Assembly (NCBI RefSeq): GCF_029962835.1
Contig: NC_080588.1
Coordinates: 16,634,001-16,698,000 of the forward strand
Direction of reading: 5' to 3'
Origin: Magnolia sinica
Taxonomy: Eukaryota > Streptophyta > Magnoliopsida > Magnoliales > Magnoliaceae
DNA: 64,000 nt
Shown here: positions 1-13,000 of the stretch, one piece after another
Layout of the letters: every line of letters begins with the position of its first letter
Position numbering within the stretch: the first letter of the stretch is position 1
The notes under the pieces: generated by a model
Seen by the model: only the letters and a program-made list of their open reading frames with translations
Database searches by the model: none
What the model was told of the DNA's origin: nothing
Program-made: the position numbers and the translations under genes

Positions 1-114
1 TAAATTACGTCACAACCTTTCTTCCTATCCCATGTAGGACTAAAAATTCTCCCCCCTTTCTTCCTATCCAATGTAGGACTAAAAATAAAAAAAAAGGGTT
101 TTTTGCAAACCCTT

Positions 115-180
<66 letters not shown>

Positions 181-1073
181 AAAGTTTTGAAATATCTCTA
201 ACTTATAAATGATCTTTACATGCATGCGCACTTAGCAAAGCTCATGCTAAATAGTAGCTGAGCAAAAGAATATTTACAAGAAACTTAGGAGGGCATCCCC
301 TCCACTCCTAATAGTTTGTATCCATTATTTTAGACAATACATAATTGTAAGTATTCACTTCTCTCAACTTGTGAGAAACCTTAAACCTGTTCAACCAACT
401 TAGAAGAGCCATGTAGCTCCAAAACAGTCGCTATATCCTCAAATTCAAGTCAACCTAGTTGTTTATTGCAGAGATTATGAGTTAGGAATCACCTTCAATT
501 TCCAGATCAGATACCAGCCTTGTGGCCAACTTGAGACTTACACTTCTTATTTTACTTGATTTTGAAATATAACAACTTTAAAAGAAATGATCAAATACTC
601 TCATAACATTTGCATTAGGATGCCTGGACAGCCCAACCATCTAAACGGTTCATTAGGTATCACAAACATTTCATGGGCTACCATTCTAACATCATACCAA
701 TCTGAGAAATATTAACCATTTGATCAATTACTGCTAATATGAACGAACAAGATCGTTTAAACAAAAATGGGTCCGATCACCAATTTTATCCATCTATTTG
801 TTAGGAATCACCATGGATTGCTTATGATTCTAAAGTATCACTTTTGTTGGACAATCATAACAATCCCATTCAAGGCTTGGAAAACTATTGCTACAGGAAA
901 TAAGGCTAAATCATGGATGGATTGGATCTTTTGATCAGTGATTCTTGCAAAGTATTCCATAGAATGTGTTATTCACTTAATGAACAGTTCAGATCGATTG
1001 ACTGGTCTGTGAAATTGAAGCAATGGAATTAAGAATTTAATAAGTAGTTTATATGATAAAAGTAGTCATATGT
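1..1073. other. Intergenic, AT-rich, no gene seen
   Basis: No coding region or RNA gene is recognisable before the first tRNA. A ~30-bp block ('ctttcttcctatcc..atgtaggactaaaaa') occurs twice near positions 17-48 and 56-87. A short hairpin (aagggtttt..aaaaccctt type) precedes a TA microsatellite. The remainder is unique-looking AT-rich sequence. Confidence 0.6.
120..177. repeat. (TA)n microsatellite
   Basis: Uninterrupted alternating TA of about 58 bases, read directly. Confidence 0.95.
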
Positions 1074-1147
1074 GCTGGAATAGCTCAGATGGCTAGAGCG
1101 TGTGGCTGTTAACCACAAGGTCGGAGGTTCAAGCCCTCCTTCTAGCG
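1074..1147 (+). tRNA. trnN-GUU: tRNA-Asn (anticodon GUU), copy 1
   Basis: This is a 74-nt cloverleaf. Acceptor strand GCTGGAA pairs with TTCTAGC, followed by discriminator G. The A-box region (TAGCTCAGATGG), anticodon loop with GTT (CTGTTAA) and B-box (GGTTCAAGCCC) are all present, and there is no intron. Thymine runs starting about 7 bases downstream fit Pol III termination. It differs from copy 2 by one D-loop base (A for T). It decodes Asn AAC/AAU codons. AT-rich sequence upstream and the intact folding suggest a functional gene. Confidence 0.96.
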
Positions 1148-1224
1148 TTCGATTTTTATTTTTTTGTTTTTTTCTTTTACATGTCCACATGAAGTAATTT
1201 GATATGATAAAATCTATCACTTGT

Positions 1225-1298
1225 GCTGGAATAGCTCAGTTGGCTAGAGCGTGTGGCTGTTAACCACAAGGTCGGAGGTTCAAGCCCTCCTTCTAGCG
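1225..1298 (+). tRNA. trnN-GUU: tRNA-Asn (anticodon GUU), copy 2
   Basis: Same 74-nt structure as copy 1, with D-loop sequence AGTTGG matching the usual plant tRNA-Asn. The two genes start 151 bp apart. The ~35 bp upstream of each are also similar (a 'tatgataaaa' block), so the pair arose by a local tandem duplication that included flanking DNA. A long T-rich tract follows and should terminate Pol III. Confidence 0.96.
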
Positions 1299-1337
1299 TT
1301 TAATTATTTTTTATTTTTTTTCATTGCCCACCTCTAA

Positions 1338-1760
1338 GGTAAATCAGGTACGCTGTCTCAGATCCAACATTCAGATGGAACAGAACCTAGGAAATAGTTC
1401 GGATTGGACACACACCAATGATCTTGTGTAAGACGGCCCACTATGTTCTCTATATGCCAGCAATCTAACACTAAGGTGGGCTAGGCCATAGGAAACGGTT
1501 GGGATTGAACACCCACTTTAAGTTTTGTGCCCGGCCCACTGCGTTGTCTACATACCATCAAATCCAACACTCAGGTGGGCCAGACCATAGCAAACAGCTG
1601 GGATTGAACAGTGTACGGCCCAGTGAGTTGTCTATACGCCATCAAATCCAACATTCGAGTGGGTCAGACCATAGGAAACAGTTGGGATTGGACACCTACC
1701 AGTCATGTGTAGGGCCCACTTCGTTGCCCATGCGCCATCCAATCCATTCATCTGATATGC
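1338..1760. repeat. Degenerate ~100-bp tandem repeat, about four units
   Basis: The block 'gggattgraca..ggcccactgcgttgtctatacgcc..' recurs with ggattg at 1401, 1502, 1601 and 1685, giving spacings of 101, 99 and 84 bp. Each unit also carries 'caggtgggccagaccatag'. The 111-codon open frame lying over it is a by-product of the repeat, not a gene. Confidence 0.8.
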
Positions 1761-2221
1761 CTCTTCAGGACGATTTAAAAAACCAAAAATCAGGTAAATC
1801 TGAGCCCTTATTTCCTGGCACATCGGTTTCATAATTGCGAGTCTTGGCTAATATGTTGTACTGCTCTCGATCGATTTGCTGCGAAATATGCAGTTGCTAC
1901 GTAGTACTGATATTGCCTTGACATCGGTTGTCGTGACATGCCATAGTAACTAACGAGATTGAGATCAACCCTCTGTCATGTTCAATCCAAATTTTGTAAA
2001 TTCACCGTGGCCATGTTGATATTTAGATTAGGTGAGAATGTATGATGTTCAGATTAGGTGAGAATGTATTAATATCGAACAACATTATTTCTTGACCCTT
2101 CTCAGGGAATTTTCACAATTCACGATCAGTGTTATCTTGGACAATGTTCTTAAACATAACATACTTGTTAGTTGAATAAGAATATATTCCATGTCATTTG
2201 TAATATTCAATTTTTTTCAAT
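1761..2221. other. Intergenic, no gene seen
   Basis: Nothing coding is recognisable. An 18-bp block 'agattaggtgagaatgta' is repeated in tandem around 2024-2070. Confidence 0.5.
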
Positions 2222-3244
2222 TTATTGATCATGGGTATTTTGTGATTTTAGGAACTTTAATAAACTTTCTGGCCAATAGTATTTCAAATATTTCATTGGC
2301 CCAGTTGATATTAAAAGTATATATCTTCTGGCGTTTTGTGTGGCCGGCACAGTTGTTTTCACTTTGAACAACGTTGAGCATATGAATGGTTTTTTTGTCA
2401 ATACCTCGGCAATCGTGACTTTATAGTTAGGGTCATGATAATATGTTTCGATTGTCGCATTATTTTGCATGGCTCATTCCTGAAGAAGTTTCTCATATCT
2501 GAAAACTTTCTTCGTAAGATTATACAAATCCACAAACTCTGTTCCAATGAATTTCTTTCGGAGTTTGTATTCCAAGTCGTCTAGCGCAAGTTGCGCAAAT
2601 TCAACCTCGATTGTAATGACTTTATACCGGCTTTTTGCTCTCCTGAACTAGGTAATGTAACTCTTATAAGATTCCCCTGACAAATGTCAGAAGCATGTGA
2701 AATCAGAGATGGTCATCTCTATGTCCTTATAAAAGAACTGGGCATGGAATTTTTTCTTCATTTCCTGCTAGGTATATATTGAATTTGGCAGTAAGTTGGA
2801 TTACCACATGAAGACTGTTGTCGTCAATGAATAACCAAATAATTACAATTTATGATAGTCGTTGTTAGCCAGTTCACCACATTGCATAGTGAATTGACCT
2901 ACATGTTTAACGGTCAACTGACTAAGATCGTCCGAGCATAATACAAAATCCAATCGATAATTCCTCGATAATGGGTGTTGTCGATCAATCCATTTAGGAT
3001 ATGTCTTACGGTAGACCAGGATAGTGTTACAGCTGAGGACTTGGCTTGCCACCTCTTAAACCATTTGCATGATCTAGTCACGATCCACATATTGAAATTC
3101 AACCATCGATGATGGATCAGGAGTTACTCGGTTCTGCCCCTCATATAATAATGGATTCTTGGGCAAATGTTGGAAAAGGTATCTTATCAGCATGTCTTGA
3201 TTTTGAGATTTGAGGATAAAATTTCTGACCTCCCGCTCTAGTCA
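2222..3244 (-). mobile_element. Fossil Ty3/gypsy gag, capsid region
   Basis: The minus strand encodes pieces that resemble the plant gypsy-type Gag capsid: a segment with 'QFTMQCGELANN' (about 2860-2900), one with 'RKKFIGTEFVDLYNL' (about 2520-2580) and one with 'TYYHDPNYKVTIAEV' (about 2390-2440). The order matches family Gag proteins. The element is broken in several places and old. No pol was found next to it. The match is recalled from family knowledge, not computed. Confidence 0.65.
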
Positions 3245-4690
3245 GTGTTGAAAGTGAAATATTGTATATTTTCTCATTGTTATACATTAGTTTTATAAAT
3301 ATAAATATGCTTAATTAATCTAATTATACATGTTTTCTCTTACGAGGTGATTTTGAGAGTTAAGGAGAAAAGGATGCTTAAAGCATAGATTTAATGCTTA
3401 AAGAATTACTAAGTAAATGATTAGATCTTTGGAGGTCAAGATTGATGAATCTAAGAGTCTAAGATTCAAGGAAACCAAATGAAGAAGGAAGAAAATCAAG
3501 GAATTGAAGTGAAGAAAATCAAAAGTGCATAAATCGACCTTTCGATGCCATCGATGACAACTTCGATGCCTTCGAAGTAAATGTTGATGTCATCGAAGCC
3601 ACTTCGATCCCATTACAAAAATAAAAATAAAAATCCAATTTTGTTACTGGACATATTGGAGCATTTTTCGATGCCATCGAGGAGATGATTGATGTCATCG
3701 AAGTCCAATTTAACGCCATCAAAAGAAGTTCGATGACATTGAGAAATTATGCAGATTCAAATTTTCTTGATTAGACAGCTTTTCAATTTCACTCAAACTC
3801 TTCGATAAGAGCTCGATGTCATCGAAGCTGCGATAGCTACGTAAAATCAGGTTGGTTTTAAAGTTGGTGTGAATCAAGTCTATATAAAGGGATGTTTTAG
3901 GAGTTTCTACATACAGATTAGGGTAAAATGAGTAGAGCAAGAAGTTGTGGAGATTCAAGGAATCCTCCCTCCTCTTCAATCCTTCGATTTTAGTTAGTTT
4001 TTATATTTTTCTTTAAGAGTTATAGTTCAATCATGTCTATGGTTGGTTAATCTCCTAACTAGAGCTAAGAAGTGAGGCTTGTAGTTTTTCTTAATGTTTA
4101 TTTTACTTTGATTCAAGTTATTTGATTTTCATGTTGAACAATTCATTAATTTTGGTTTGAATAAAGAAGTATTTTCAGTTTACTTTGATCCATTATCGAC
4201 TCCAGATACTTTAGATGCTTAAGAAGACTATTGATATTATCTTACATGTTTTGCAATCGTTTGGTCTGTAAAATACATTGATCTATCATTGACTCCGAGC
4301 ATAATAGATGCTTTGAATTCCCTGCAATCAATATATTGATGCTTTATGAGGGAACCAATTCAATGAAGTTCAAATCTGTTTTGAATTATGTGAATGATGA
4401 TTAAACTCTCCATTATCCGGCTGGATAGGATAGGACTTCGATTCTAGTTGTGTGATCTAATTGAATCAAGTAACATTAAGTAAGATATAAGTGGATCCTT
4501 GATACTCTAATATTTTATCTTTGAGAGTTTCTTACAAAATTACTCTTTAAATATGAATTTAGTAGTTAGTTTATATTTTAGTTATAGTTCCAACGTATTC
4601 TAAAAATTGCATGATAGCAAGTACATATGGGTATGACCTCGGTCTCACTGAGTTATTACTATATCGTAGCACTGCACTTGGGGTTGTCAT
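3245..4690. mobile_element. Probable solo LTR inserted in the fossil gag (borders approximate)
   Basis: A ~1.4-kb non-coding block separates two parts of the same fossil gag. It begins 'tgttgaaagtg', contains a TATA-like 'tctatataaagg' near 3880, and has the 'catcgatg/cttcgatg' palindromic motifs often seen in plant LTRs. It ends near 'cttggggttgtca'. A clean target duplication was not found, so the exact ends and family are uncertain. Confidence 0.45.
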
Positions 4691-5190
4691 AACGGTCAAC
4701 TAAACTCAGTGGGTAGCGGAGCATTCTGCCCATCCTGAATTGGAACATGAAGCACGTTCCGCTGTAAGGGAGGTATTGATGGTGGTTGAACCATGTTACC
4801 AATAGAACTTACTTTAACATTATGCTATGTTGTCATAGGTGCTCTTTCAGTAATGATGGTCATCAACCGATGCATGGCTTCGGTTTGGTTTATCATCCAT
4901 CTGTTAACATTCTCAGTTTGAACACGGAATTGATCGACTTGAGTGTGTACCAACTCTACTTGAGCTCTCCCATATTTCTAAACATGCTCGATATTCAGTT
5001 ACACATCCCGAAATCCAACCATTATCTCTTCAAGAGAAATAGCCCGAGAGGTCGATACCCCTTCCTAGTTAACAGGATTGAGTATCGGATTAATATTTAA
5101 ATTTAATAATTTAGGGGTCATTTTAAGGCACGTCCTCGATCGGAGGTGGTGCGACTGGTTTTGAGGTTTCATCCCTAATGATTCGATTGC
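4691..5190 (-). mobile_element. Fossil Ty3/gypsy gag, N-terminal region
   Basis: On the minus strand this reads as the start of a gypsy Gag (stretches such as 'QVDQFRVQTENVNRW' and 'PLQRNVLHVPIQDGQNAP'). It continues the capsid pieces at 2222-3244 across the LTR-like insert. It is old and broken. The 104-codon plus-strand open frame here is an antisense shadow. Confidence 0.5.
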
Positions 5191-5197
5191 TCACTCT

Positions 5198-5798
5198 TAG
5201 GTGTGTACACGAACCGAGTTACCTCGGTTAGCTCGCTCGACTCAACTCGAAAAAGCTCGATTCGACTCGATTTGAAACTGAGTTCAAGCTGAGTCGAGTC
5301 GAGTTGATTTTTTTAGCTCGAAAAAATTTCGAGCCGAGTTCGAGCTTGCCCAAGCTCGACTCAACTCGAATCAAACCCTAACTCGAATCAAACTCGGATC
5401 AAACCAGTTCGATGTCTCGGTTATTTTGATATTGATGTTGCTTAGCAAGTGTTTGATGAAATGACTCAACGAAGTGTCGACTAGTGGCAAGGAAGGTATG
5501 GATACAAAACAAATGCCCTCATATCTTAACTTTTATGTTGCCTGTTGAGGGTTTGATGAAATACCTGTAAAATGATGTTGCTGCTTTACATTTTGTGAGA
5601 AATTGAAGGTGCACTCCACGTGTTTGAGAAAAATGCTGCAGAGGCTCGAACTTGGCTCAAACTGGACCGAACCGCCGACCGAATCGAGCGAAGCTGGCAA
5701 GTCAGGCTCGAGGACCAAGCCGAACTGAGTTCAAGTTGGGGTCAGCTAGTGGTTGAGCCGAGTTGAGTTGTGCTAAGCTCGACTCGTGTACACCCCTA
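5198..5798. mobile_element. hAT-like MITE, about 0.6 kb
   Basis: Terminal inverted repeats 'taggtgtgtacacga' and 'tcgtgtacacccct a' bound a block packed with 'ctcgactcgag'-type motifs. The flanks ctcactct (5190-5197) and ctcattcc (5799-5806) match at 6 of 8 positions, consistent with the 8-bp target duplication of hAT elements. No transposase is encoded. It sits in the fossil gypsy sequence and is therefore younger than it. Confidence 0.65.
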
Positions 5799-6895
5799 CT
5801 CATTCCATTCATATTTATGTCAGGTAAGTAAAGTAGAGAATGGTCCCACCAGGCGTGCCAAAAATATAGTCCATTTTTCATTCTCAATTTCGATCATGTG
5901 ATATATGTGGGCATGCCAGAATTGAATGCGTGGCTTAATTCAAATTGAACAACTATGACCCCAAACACCAAGATATGCAGATACGTCAGAATCGACCATA
6001 TGTGACCAATATCGAATAATATTGGTCACCTATCAGCCATTTGCACAGCGTTGTTTAAGATGATCAGGTGATTACTAGATGGTGGGGTTTGCCCTCTGAA
6101 AATGGTTTACTTCTTTACCTTCCGTATGAAAGGATTTTTTCAATACAGATAAAATAAAAAGAAATTCTTATGGTCACCCGTGTGGAGCAAGTACAGAGCG
6201 CCTTTGTGAATAGAGAATGTTCTTAAATTATATTTTCAAAACTTATTTTTCAATTTATAAAATGGCACCTAAGACTCACCAAACTAACCCATTTAATTGT
6301 AATTGGTTTGTACTCGACCAAACTTGAACTATCCTGCAGTGCTACACTCTAGCTTAAGAATGGAATATAGATCTAAAGGTACACCAATCTAGATACAAAC
6401 ATACATACATCGTGTGTGTATGCCTACATATACTATTGTTTATTGATTCATTTTGAGTTTTGATTAGGTCAGATTGACGCATGGATAAGCCGTATTGGCA
6501 GGTCAGTTCATTTGAGTTCAAACATGAGCAAGGCCCATTTACCTTGTGTGCAGAGAGAATTTAAAAATGACATGTGGGGCAAGTATTCAAACTAAACTGT
6601 CCAAATTCAAACTCCTAGTTTAAATGTATAATGAACCAAAAGTTATGCTTTTTTTATTGTGATCATTTGATTGGTAGACATTTATTGGATAATTTAAGAA
6701 GAAATCATTAAATAGCTATGTTTCAACAACTACATGCAAATTAGAGGTTATGATTGTTCAACCAATCTAATTTTTAGAGAGTGACATAAGGACGGTAGTT
6801 TCACAATTTAGTTAATTGAATTTAGGTTAATTAATGCTACCAAAGCTCTTTGAATGAAAGTAAAAAAATATAATTATTACATGTGACAGGAATTG
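5799..6895. other. Intergenic, no gene seen
   Basis: Mostly AT-rich sequence without coding signal. The first ~300 bp ('gtgccaaaaatatagtcc..') may be leader or LTR of the fossil gypsy element to the left, but I cannot show this. Confidence 0.4.
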
Positions 6896-9800
6896 TGTAA
6901 CGCCCTGAAAATCGGAGGTCGAGTAAAAGTCTAACTCCCGAGTTCCAACGCATCACTTATGTAACATATGTAATGATGCTTAAATGTTGGCTGTATTAGT
7001 GCATAAAACATGAATAAGATTAAGCCAAATCAGCAAAACATAATCCAGGGACAATTGTACTACGCAAGCAGAACGCTGAAACGAATATATATAGGTTTAC
7101 AAAATAGTATAAGTCCCCAAAGTATGTGTGCTCTACCAGGTCAATAATTACATTTATTAGTTCAAAATACAAAATATTAAAAGTGTAATAGTCCACTACA
7201 AGTATAACCCTGAAGCCCCACCGATCAGAGTAGTCTATGTAAACCCGCCTGAAGACTGCTTGTAGGAGAATGCCTCCTCATCATCCTTAAAGTCCGGCTC
7301 CGCCTCGCAGGCTGCGCCATCATCTGAACCTACAACAGGGTCTGCTTGGTGTTTAAAACACCGTCCTGTAACGTGGGAGTGAGTGATCAATTCAGTGGAA
7401 CAATAAAGCAAAGGTTAACATGTTATCAATTCAGTCAAGCAGTAATGATAAAGCAATACAATCGAACAGTCCTAGATACTCTGATTAATGCAGGAATGAT
7501 ATGAATAAATGATGCATACTCTCGCCTGCACTCCTTCAGCGATCTTCATCTAACGGTCGCGCATGTCAGTCACTTTCTCGTGCTCTCTACACATTGCCAA
7601 ACGGCACATGCGATGTGGTGCATGAGCGTGATTACCAAGTTCTTATTAGTCCTTTTCATACAGCAGGATTGGGAAGCTAAGGTACCTCCCTTATATCAAT
7701 TGTCAAACGATGATCCATTCTAGGGTCGTCAATCCTAGTAAGTCTCATACGATGTTACGGTTCTAGGTCACTGCAAAGGGCTCGTCACCTGATCAGTGCA
7801 GGCCTAGTTTGTAGTCTTATTGCTACGAAGAGGCTCGTCACCTCTATGCAGTCTCAGAGTACGCTCGAGGTCACTACAAAGGGCTCGTCACTTGATCAGT
7901 GTAGGCCGACAGCTCGAATACAGTGTCTCATACCACCGTATTCGGCTCACGAGTCTGGATTGCTCACTGGTCACTATGGGGAGGCTCGTCACCCCAGTGT
8001 AGGCCAACAACTCAACTACGGTGTCTCATACCACCATGCTTGGCTTATGAGTCATAGCGAATCGAGGTACCAAGGTTTAAAAGGGTTTCACTGGTGAGTT
8101 TAGTACCTTAGATTTAAGCAATAGCGTCCATACATGGTGAACATATATCGGGTCAATCGGGTTACTTGACGAGCTCGATTAGTACGAGCGCACGTTGAGT
8201 TGATCGACATGAAATGCGTAAGCACTCTGTGTGGCCTAACCACTGCCGACAACCAAGGTACGACTTGGGTTCATCGAACACGTCCTGTGCGGCGAAATCA
8301 ACCTCAGCCACCTATTCAATGCTTGCTACCGATTGCTTGGACTATTCCGTAGTCCCAAACACATTCAATTATACAGATAATCCTACATGCTAATCAGAAC
8401 AGTAATGGATCAACAATTTCTATCATACCAGCATGTGGGCACTTGATGGATTTCAACTTAAACATGAATTCACACATATGCAGTGTCTAAGTAAGACAGA
8501 CAATGAATATAAGTTACATAGAGGAAATCATACACATCGTTATGGTAGTTGAGAATCTCTTCTCAACGCCCGTATAAAGTACAATTTATTACACACTTGT
8601 TCATTCAGACATTTCTGCAAACACTTAGACTACACATTCCAACATACATGAAGTATGTTGGTGATAGCACGTATTAGCGTATTAGGACAAATCCTTTTGC
8701 CAAGGAGTTGTTACACATACAACTAGCATAAACATACAACAATTAATCATGACAAACACATATTCAAATTTCATACATATACGATACTTTCTACATATGC
8801 ATGGAATACACTAAACTCAATATAGTTCATATATATCAGAAACGCGATACAAACATCGCATTTGGCATGTGAAATTTCACCCACATCAATAATAAACCAT
8901 TAACCGACATTGAAAGCCTTGAAAACCATAACCTATAGGTTTATAGTCCGCACCTTTCGCTGGTAGACTCGTAACGAACTCAGTTTTAAAGTCAAGTCTT
9001 TGTCTACGGCAGATTGGCAACCTATAGCATAAATTAGGTTAGCTATTTCACAACCTACACTATTAGAAACCCTAAAACATATTAGGGTTAGGTTTTCTTA
9101 CCCAAGTATTGAGTCGGAATTGCCTGATTTGCGATACAGAGGGGGTGGCTAAATGCGTGGAGCGACGGGATCGAATCTCAGGAAGAACTTCCAACTCTTA
9201 CTCTTACTTTCTCTCTTTTCCTCTCTTTTCTCTTCTCTCTCTCCTAGGTTTTCTCAAATTCGTATGGGATATGAGAGAGGGGGTTTAAGGTCCTTATATA
9301 GGCCCAGGTTTGATGGGAATGGCCCCAGGGCCAAGGTATACTTAGGTTATATCCAAATACAGACCGTCTCGGTCTAACGGAGCACTTCTGGTGGCCCCTT
9401 TTTCACGTTCGGTAGGACTTGAGCTCCCTGACCATGAATCTAGGTCAGGCTGAGTTTTCGTCCCGATCGGGTTTGCAGATCGACCGTGGCAGACCAGTTT
9501 TAGTTTAACGGTCACGGTCACTCGATCAGGGTCATAAGTACACCGCCATGTATGGGACATTTCTCCTGATCCGAGGGTGTATTTGGGTCAGATTCTAATA
9601 GTCTAAATCCTTATATTTGGCTCGTAAGCGACACGACTCAGATTACTTAAATTCTGATCTTTATTTCTAAATATTTTCACGTTTCTCACACTCCTTGCTC
9701 CAAGCTCAAGTGGTGCATTTCTAGACACAGTTAGGACTTGATTTCCGAAGGGGTTGTCAAGTCCAGTAATGCGGTCATATCCGTATAGTTTCAGGGTAAT

Positions 9801-10081
9801 AAGACTTTCGTCATGCGGTCGAGTTCCGATATGGAGTTTCAAGATGCTCCCAAGAGCAACTGAGTTTTGAGATGGATTCTAGATTTCAGGGTAACGTAGC
9901 ATCAATGATCCTGCACGTTTTGGGTCTTATAGATCATACTTAAACCGATTAGTGCTAATTTCACAAGCACTCTAGTTCAGCACTTACTAACTTTTACCTA
10001 ATTTCTAAAAATTTTTGGTCCTGGGTGATTTCTGTCTGAGGTGGCACTCGGGTCCCCGTACGGATTTTTCGAGACGTTACA
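6896..10081 (-). repeat. 3' LTR of the Ty3/gypsy element
   Basis: The LTR begins tgtaacg and ends cgttaca on the plus strand, and is the downstream LTR because the element codes on the minus strand. A TATA-like box (CCTATATAAGG, minus strand) lies at about 9293-9303. Open frames inside (for example 7820-8097) are not genes. Confidence 0.9.
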
Positions 10082-10082
10082 A

Positions 10083-10098
10083 TCTACCCCCCTTAAAG
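10083..10098 (-). other. Polypurine tract of the Ty3/gypsy element
   Basis: On the minus strand the sequence AAGGGGGGTAGATT directly abuts the 3' LTR, the expected site and composition of the plus-strand primer in LTR elements. Confidence 0.75.
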
Positions 10099-10099
10099 T

Positions 10100-13000
10100 A
10101 AAATTTTATCCTCGAAATTAGTACCTTTTCGTACTCCTCGAGAATCTGAGGGTAGTTCTTTCGAACCTCGGCTTCTATCTCCCAAGTAGCCTCTTCTTCC
10201 GTTTGATGCGTCCACAGTACTTTCACAAGTGGAATAACTTTGCTTCGCAACACCAGTTCCTTCCTGTCTAGGACACGCGTCGGTCGCAGTATATATATAG
10301 CATCCTCACTCAACTGCACCTGCTCCCATCTGATAATGTGGAAAGGATCGGGAACGTATTTCTTCAGCATAGAAACATGAAATATGTTATGCACACCAGC
10401 AAGTGGAGTGGGCAAAGCAAGGCAATATGCTACTGCCCCCACTCGATCAAGTATCTGGAATGGGCCAATGAATCGAGGCGTAAGTTTCCCCTTCTTGCCA
10501 AACCGAAGAACTCCCTTCATAGGGGAAACCCTGAAAAATACATGATCTCCGACCTCGAACTCTAGCGGCCGCCGCCTCGTATCGGCATAACTCTTCTGTC
10601 TGCTCTGCGCTGTCAACAGTTGGCGCCTGATAATGTCGACTTTCTCTTAGGTTGCCTGAACTAACTCCAAGCCAATCAGGCTCTTCTCGCCAACCTCTGC
10701 CCAGCAATGCGGTGCCCTACACGGACGCCCATACAGTGCCTCGTAAAGAGTCATGCCAATACTCGCCTGGAAGCTGTTGTTATAGGTGAACTCTGCATAA
10801 GGAAGATAGTCATCCCAACTGTCCTTAAAATCCAGCACACAGGCCCGCAACATATCTTTCAGAATCTGATTCACCTATTCCGTCTGCCAGTCAGTCTGTG
10901 GGTGGAACGCGGTACTGAATTTCAACTTCACACCCGTCACTTCTTGGATGCGAGTCCAGAAGATGGATGTAAATCGCGTGTCTCGGTCCGACACGATCTC
11001 CAAGGGAACTCCATGCAGACGTACGATCTCCTTGATGTACAACCTGGCCAACTCGTCTGTAGAGTTCGAAACTCTGATGGGGAGGAAATCAGCCGATTTC
11101 GTCAACCGGTCCACGATCACCCAAATGGAATCATAAGCCTTCCTCGTCTTCGGCAGCCCTGAGATAAAATCCATAGAGATGAAGTCCCACTTCCATTCAG
11201 CTATGAGCATGGGCTAAAGCAAACCAGGAGGTCGGTGATGCTCTGCCTTGACCTGCTAGCACGTGAGACAACGGGATACATAATCTGCTATGTGAGCCTT
11301 TATATTGTCCCACCAGTATGACTTCTTCATGTCACAGTACATCTTCATACTGCCTAGATGCATAGCCATCCGAGAATCGTGAGCGGCCTCAAGAACTTCC
11401 TTCCTCAAGTCAGGGAGGTTCGGGACGCATAGGCGGCCACGGTAACGTAAGCCCCCATCTGTACCAATGCTCTACTCTGAATCCTGATCTGCACTAACCT
11501 GCCCTCTCATCTTCGCCAATAGCTCATCGTCTGTCTGAGCCGCTTAATCCTGTCATCAATGAGGGACTGTACTCGAATATTTTCGATGCCTTCATACGGC
11601 TCCTCCAGTATGAGTTTCTGCTCAAAGTCTCTCACAAACTCTACCATGTCCCACTCAACTATCATTAACGGAGCCGCGAATGCTCAGTGCGTCTGCTACA
11701 AGGTTGGCCTTACCAGGATGGTAAGAGACTTCGAACTTGAAGTCCTTCAGTGTCTCCATCCATCATCGCTGCCTCATATTCAGGTCCCGCTGAGTGAATA
11801 TGTATCTGAGGCTCTTATGGTCGCAAAAGAGCTTGAACTCCTCTCCATAGAGGTAATGCCTCCAAATCTTCAAAGCAAAGATAACGGTAGCTAACTCCAA
11901 GTTATACGTAGGGTAGTTTTCCTTGTGTTTCCTCAACTACCGTGATAGGTAAGCAATAACCCTGTCCTTCTGCATCAAAATACCACCCAATCCGACGCGA
12001 GACGCGTCCGTGTATATCGTATACTTGACCCCTTGCTCTGACAATACTAACACAGGGGCGGACGTCAACTTGTCCTTCAGCTCCTGAAAAGCTGCTTCCG
12101 CCTTTTCATTCCAGGCGAACTTTAGATCCTTCCGTGTCAACTGAGATAGAGGTCTAGCTATCTTTAAGAAATCCTGACTGAATCGTTGATAATAACCTGT
12201 CAGACCAAGGAAACTCCTCACCTCAGTAACCGAACCGGGCTGCTTCCAATCCTGAACTGCGGCTACCTTAGCAAGGTCCATAGTTATCCCTTCTCTGGAC
12301 ACCACATGTCCCAGGAACTTGACTTCTTCTTTCCAGAAATCACATTTCTTATACTGTACAAACAGCTGGGTCTTCCTCAGAGTATCCAAGACTACTCGCA
12401 GGTGTTCTTCATGCTCTTCCCGACTCTTGGAGTATATAAGGATGTCATCAATAAACACGATGACGAATTGGAAAAGAAATGGCCGAAATACCCTGTTCAT
12501 CAAGTCCATGAACACGGCTGGTGCATTCGTAAGGCCAAATGACATTATGAGAAACTCATAGTGTCCAAAATTGGTCCTGAAGGCCGTCTTCTGTACGTCC
12601 TCATCCCTAACGCATAACTGGTGATATCCTGACTGTAGATCTATCTTCAAAAAATACCTTGCTTCCTTCAATTAATCGAACAGATCATCTATCCTGGGCA
12701 AGGGATACTTGTTCTTCACCGTCACTTGGTTCAATCTACGATAATCGATACATAATCGCAAAGATCCATCCTTCTTCTTTACAAACAACACAGGCGCTCC
12801 CTAGGAAAACACACTGGGTCGTATAAAGCCCGCATCCAACAGATCGTCGATCTGTTTCCTCAGCTCCTCCATCTCGCACGGAGCCATGCGATAGGTCGTA
12901 AGAGACATAGGTGTCGTACCAGCACTAGGTCGATGGTAAAATCAATTTCGGGCCGAGGGGTAAGTCCAGGTATCTTCCTAAACACGTCTGAGAACTGTTG

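Noticed and set aside
9153-9377. Frames repeated at 9153-9377 and 19448-19717
   Set aside because: Both lie in corresponding positions of the two LTRs, antisense to the element; not genes.
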